The translations under genes were made by a program, and so were the position numbers. This document shows positions 61,631 to 64,000 of a DNA stretch of 64,000 nt, piece after piece. The DNA is from Microcoleus asticus IPMA8 (lineage in GTDB: Bacteria > Cyanobacteriota > Cyanobacteriia > Cyanobacteriales > Microcoleaceae): positions 6,379 to 70,378 of the forward strand of contig NZ_SRRZ01000006.1 in the NCBI RefSeq assembly GCF_013179805.1. The letters run 5' to 3'. Within the stretch, counting starts at the first letter, position 1; each line of letters opens with the position of its first letter. The notes beneath the pieces are model-generated. The model saw nothing but the letters and a program-made list of their open reading frames with translations, was not told the DNA's origin and did no database searches.

Positions 61631-62039
61631 CGATCGGGCGATCGACTCTCATCCACACCGGGCGATCGAATCAATACCCGCGATTTATAGGATCGGGCGA
61701 TCGACTCTCATCCACACCATGCGATCGAATCAATATCGGCGAATTATCCGATCGGGCAAATTATCCGATCGGGCAAATTATCCGATCGGGCGATCGACAA
61801 ATTTGCTGTAGTGATATCGTTTCCGGTTGCACCAGCGACATGATATAGAGGACACGGCAGTGCCGTTTCCCTACCGCGATTTCCTGAGTGCCGTTTCCTT
61901 ACCCGCATTTAAATTGGTATAAATTTTCAGTAAATACCGATCTACACACTCCCCAAACCCAAAAGTTAAAATATAGCCAATAAAAAATAGCTCCTCCTAG
62001 CTGTTTTTTTGCCAGCTAAATATCAGGGAGTGCATCTAC
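61631..62039. repeat. GATCGGGCGATCGA-type tandem repeats plus a REP copy
   Basis: A ~62-base unit (GATCGGGCGATCGACTCTCATCCACACC..GCGATCGAATCAATA) occurs twice (61634 and 61690), followed by three AATTATCCGATCGGGC units (61742-61792). A REP copy at 61849-61875 is followed by a partial one at about 61885-61902. No gene is present. Confidence 0.75.
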
Positions 62040-62660
62040 GTGTCCATAAATAAAACGCTCAAAGGCAGAGCCACTACACCTGCCGCAGGTTTTACACTGA
62101 TAGAGCTATTGATAATTATTTTAATCATAGGAATATTTAGTGCGATCGTCGCCCCCTCCTGGCTAATGTTCATCAACAACCAGCGTTTAAAGGTATCGCT
62201 CGATCGAGCTTATTCGGCAATGGAACTTGCCCACAGCAACGCCAAACGCGACAAAATTTCATGGCAAGCCAGCTTCAAAGAAGTAGGAGAAAATGTACAA
62301 ATAGCAGTTCACCCAGCCGACATTCCCCCAGGCCAAGTACCAGCCAGTCAATGGAAAAACCTAGAACCGCAAATTCAAATAGATAAAGAGGAAACAACAG
62401 TGCTCCAAGTAAATGAAAACAACGAGCAAAAAGAAAACGGCACAATCCGGCGAGTCATGTTCAACCACCGAGGTTGCCCCGTATCTCGAAGCGACCACGA
62501 CTGCACCCTAACCAGTATCAGAGCCAAAGGAACCCTAACACTATCTCATCCCAACTTAAAAAACAGCCAACGCTGCATCATCATCTCCACTCTCCTAGGA
62601 CATAAGCGCACCTCCCAAAGACAATCAAAACCCAATGAAAACAAAAGATATTGTTACTGA
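62040..62660 (+). CDS. Second GspH-type pseudopilin
   Basis: A 206-residue protein with a GTG start. The signal is PAAG-FTLIELLIIILIIGIFSAIVAPSW followed by MFINNQRLKVSLDRAYSAMELAHSNAKRDK, nearly the same as the 60237 protein over this region (..APSW-FIN-QR---), so it is a paralogue. The rest differs; it has a cysteine pair (HRGCPVSRSDHDCTLTS) and a late RCIIIST. The last ~20 residues (Lys/Asn/Gln-rich) are probably run-on into the REP array. It is separated from the hps operon by Uma2 and repeats. Confidence 0.75.
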   Translation: MSINKTLKGRATTPAAGFTLIELLIIILIIGIFSAIVAPSWLMFINNQRLKVSLDRAYSAMELAHSNAKRDKISWQASFKEVGENVQIAVHPADIPPGQVPASQWKNLEPQIQIDKEETTVLQVNENNEQKENGTIRRVMFNHRGCPVSRSDHDCTLTSIRAKGTLTLSHPNLKNSQRCIIISTLLGHKRTSQRQSKPNENKRYCY

Positions 62661-62689
62661 CAGGGCGATGGCGTGCCACCCCGCAAGCT

Positions 62690-63140
62690 ACGATTATTTT
62701 GGAGTAGAGAAACGGCACTGCCGTCTCCTCAATATCCGCGTTGTCGATGGTTATATGCGATCGGGCCCGATCGATTATTTTGGGGTAGGGAAACGGCACT
62801 GCCGTGTCCTCAATAGTCGTGTTGTCGATGGTTATATGCGATCGGGTTAATTTTACCCGTTACCCGAAATCAGGATACGGCAGTGCCGTATCCCTACAAA
62901 TCGGGCGATGGTTACATCCTCGGGGGCGATCGATTATTTTGGGGTAGGGAAACGGCATTGCCGTGTCCTCAATATCCTCGTTGTCGATGGTCACATCCTC
63001 GGGCGCGATCGATTATTTTGGGGTAGGGAAACGGCACTGCCGTGTCCTCCATAGCCTCGTTGTCGATGATTATATGCGATCGGGTTAATTTTACCCGTTA
63101 CCCCAAATTAGGATACGGCAGTGCCGTTTCCCTACAAATT
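62690..63140. repeat. REP array, left of the RAYT gene
   Basis: Four units begin GATTATTTTGG(G/A)GTAG(G/A)GAAACGGCA(C/T)TGCCGT(G)TCCTC and end CGTTGTCGATG (about 62690, 62772, 62933 and 63010). Two opposite-orientation copies AGGATACGGCAGTGCCGT(A/T)TCCCTACAAAT lie at 62871-62899 and 63111-63138. Each contains the imperfect palindrome ACGGCA-TGCCGT. Confidence 0.85.
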
Positions 63141-63169
63141 TTATATTCCAAAAACGCTATTTTCATACC

Positions 63170-63748
63170 ATGCCTTACGACCCACAAAAACACCACCGCC
63201 GTTCTGTTCGTCTTAAAGGATACGATTACACTCAACCGGGCGTTTATCATATTACCATTTGCACCGAGGCACGACAATGTATATTCGGCGAGGTGATTGA
63301 CGGTCAAATGCGATTAAATTTTTTAGGTTATCTTGCCCACATTTGTTGGTTAGACATTCCCAATCATTTTTCCCGCTTTCAATTAGATACCTTTGTGATT
63401 ATGCCAGATCATATACATGGACTGTTGGCGATCGTTGACAATACCCCAATAAAGGAACAGCCAAGGCGTGTCCCTACCCCGGAACAATTTGGTCAACCCG
63501 TTCGCGGTTCTATCCCTACCGCAATCCGTTCGTATAAAAGTGCTGTTACAAGATTGATTCATAGGTTCTGCGAGACAACAGAAGTTCCTGTCTGGCAAGA
63601 TGGTTTTCACGAATCAATTATCCGCGATGAAAAAACTTTGAATTGCAAAAGGCAATACATCATCAACAATCCTCAGCGTTGGGGTCAAAATCCTGAGAAA
63701 TTAGAATATCAGAAAAATCACCCTATTTTGCTAGATTTGCGTTTTTAA
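63170..63748 (+). CDS. REP-associated tyrosine transposase (RAYT, Y1/HUH family)
   Basis: A 192-residue protein. The HUH motif is MPDHIHGLLAIV (His81, His83). The likely nucleophile is Tyr122 in RSYKSAVTRLI. The end QYIINNPQRWG matches the YIxxNPx-RW motif of the RAYT/Y1 group. The N-terminal RRSVRLKGYDYTQPGVYHITICT is also typical. Such proteins nick and join REP hairpins in single-stranded DNA and are domesticated relatives of IS200/IS605 transposases. It lies between two arrays of the ACGGCA-TGCCGT palindrome, its probable substrate. The frame is intact, so it may be active. Confidence 0.9.
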   Translation: MPYDPQKHHRRSVRLKGYDYTQPGVYHITICTEARQCIFGEVIDGQMRLNFLGYLAHICWLDIPNHFSRFQLDTFVIMPDHIHGLLAIVDNTPIKEQPRRVPTPEQFGQPVRGSIPTAIRSYKSAVTRLIHRFCETTEVPVWQDGFHESIIRDEKTLNCKRQYIINNPQRWGQNPEKLEYQKNHPILLDLRF

Positions 63749-63779
63749 AGATAAAAATACGTTTTGTATAGAAACCGAC

Positions 63780-64000
63780 GGAATCAGGACACGGCAGGAG
63801 GCATCAGGACACGGCAGTGCCGTGTCCCTACAATAATTAATAGATAATTTTGGGGTAGGGAAACGGCATTGCCGTGTCCTCCACAGCCGTGTTGTCGATA
63901 GAAATCAGGACACGGCAGTGCCGTGTCCCTACAATAATTAATAGATAATTTTGGGGTAGGGAAACGGCATTGCCGTGTCCTCCACAGCCGTGTTGTCGAT
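63780..64000. repeat. REP array, right of the RAYT gene (continues beyond the window)
   Basis: Starts with CAGGACACGGCAGGAGG (63786) and CAGGACACGGCAGTGCCGTGTCCCTAC (63805-63831). Two ~95-base direct units follow, each containing AATAATTAATAGATAATTTTGGGGTAGGG..GCATTGCCGTGTCCTCCACAGCCGTGTTGTCGAT (63829-63899 and 63932-64000), separated by another CAGGACACGG copy at 63904. The array is cut by the window end. Confidence 0.85.

Noticed and set aside
62635..62850. 71-codon frame in the left REP array
   Set aside because: It repeats YFGVxKRHCRxLNxRVVDGYMRSG because it translates the REP units; not a gene.

Overview
The window is chromosomal DNA of a filamentous, probably motile cyanobacterium, most likely an Oscillatoriales-type organism of the Microcoleus/Oscillatoria/Phormidium group. 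The support is: very many GCGATCGC-type (HIP1) octamers; short tandem repeats of the heptamer kind (TAAAATC, GACTAAT, GTTGACA) between genes; several families of small palindromic elements; a hormogonium-polysaccharide locus (hpsA/B/C) that is typical of motile filamentous cyanobacteria; a BxmR/BmtA-like zinc pair like that known from Oscillatoria; and very large multi-domain sensor kinases. Genus is inferred from these features, not from a marker gene.

Layout. 1-12.8 kb: the 3' end of a giant sensor kinase, a secreted phosphodiester-glycosidase-type protein with a palindromic repeat inside its reading frame, a DUF559 protein embedded in C/G-rich repeats, a Ser/Thr kinase remnant, an aspartoacylase-like enzyme, a Ski2-type helicase and a family-10-like glycosyl hydrolase. 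13.3-23.6 kb: a compact signalling cassette of five co-directional genes (hybrid kinase, REC-kinase, stand-alone REC, REC-PAS-kinase-REC, REC-GAF-adenylate cyclase), several of them overlapping. 23.7-28.4 kb: DUF1499, two PRC-barrel/DUF2382 proteins, glutathione peroxidase, a 37-residue membrane peptide and a VOC protein. 28.4-34.6 kb (minus strand): two more sensor kinases, a STAS-like regulator and a small conserved protein. 35-41.5 kb: cyanase, ClpX, a pilin-like protein and two paralogous Ser/Thr kinases.

41.5-50.5 kb is a metal and cofactor region. A cobalamin riboswitch precedes a DUF1636 protein and a CobW GTPase. A Zur-box-like palindrome precedes a second COG0523 GTPase, which overlaps a WD40 protein. 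znuCB and znuA diverge around a second palindrome. A metallothionein gene diverges from its BxmR/SmtB-type repressor around a 40-bp operator, and an HMA-domain protein follows. Uptake, allocation, sequestration and sensing of zinc are therefore grouped together.

50.6-52.8 kb: a short DAHP synthase (minus strand) preceded by what looks like a complete leader-peptide attenuator. A 20-codon leader peptide contains eight aromatic residues. Its last codons can pair with the 5' arm of a strong intrinsic terminator placed before the gene. This is the observation I find most worth testing. A sulfotransferase lies upstream of it.

53.3-62.7 kb: the hpsA-hpsB-hpsC-pseudopilin operon, a Uma2 protein and a further pseudopilin. 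62.7-64 kb: a RAYT (REP-associated tyrosine transposase) between two arrays of the palindrome it probably acts on. Related copies occur at 51.9 and 61.8 kb. No tRNA, rRNA or CRISPR array was recognised.
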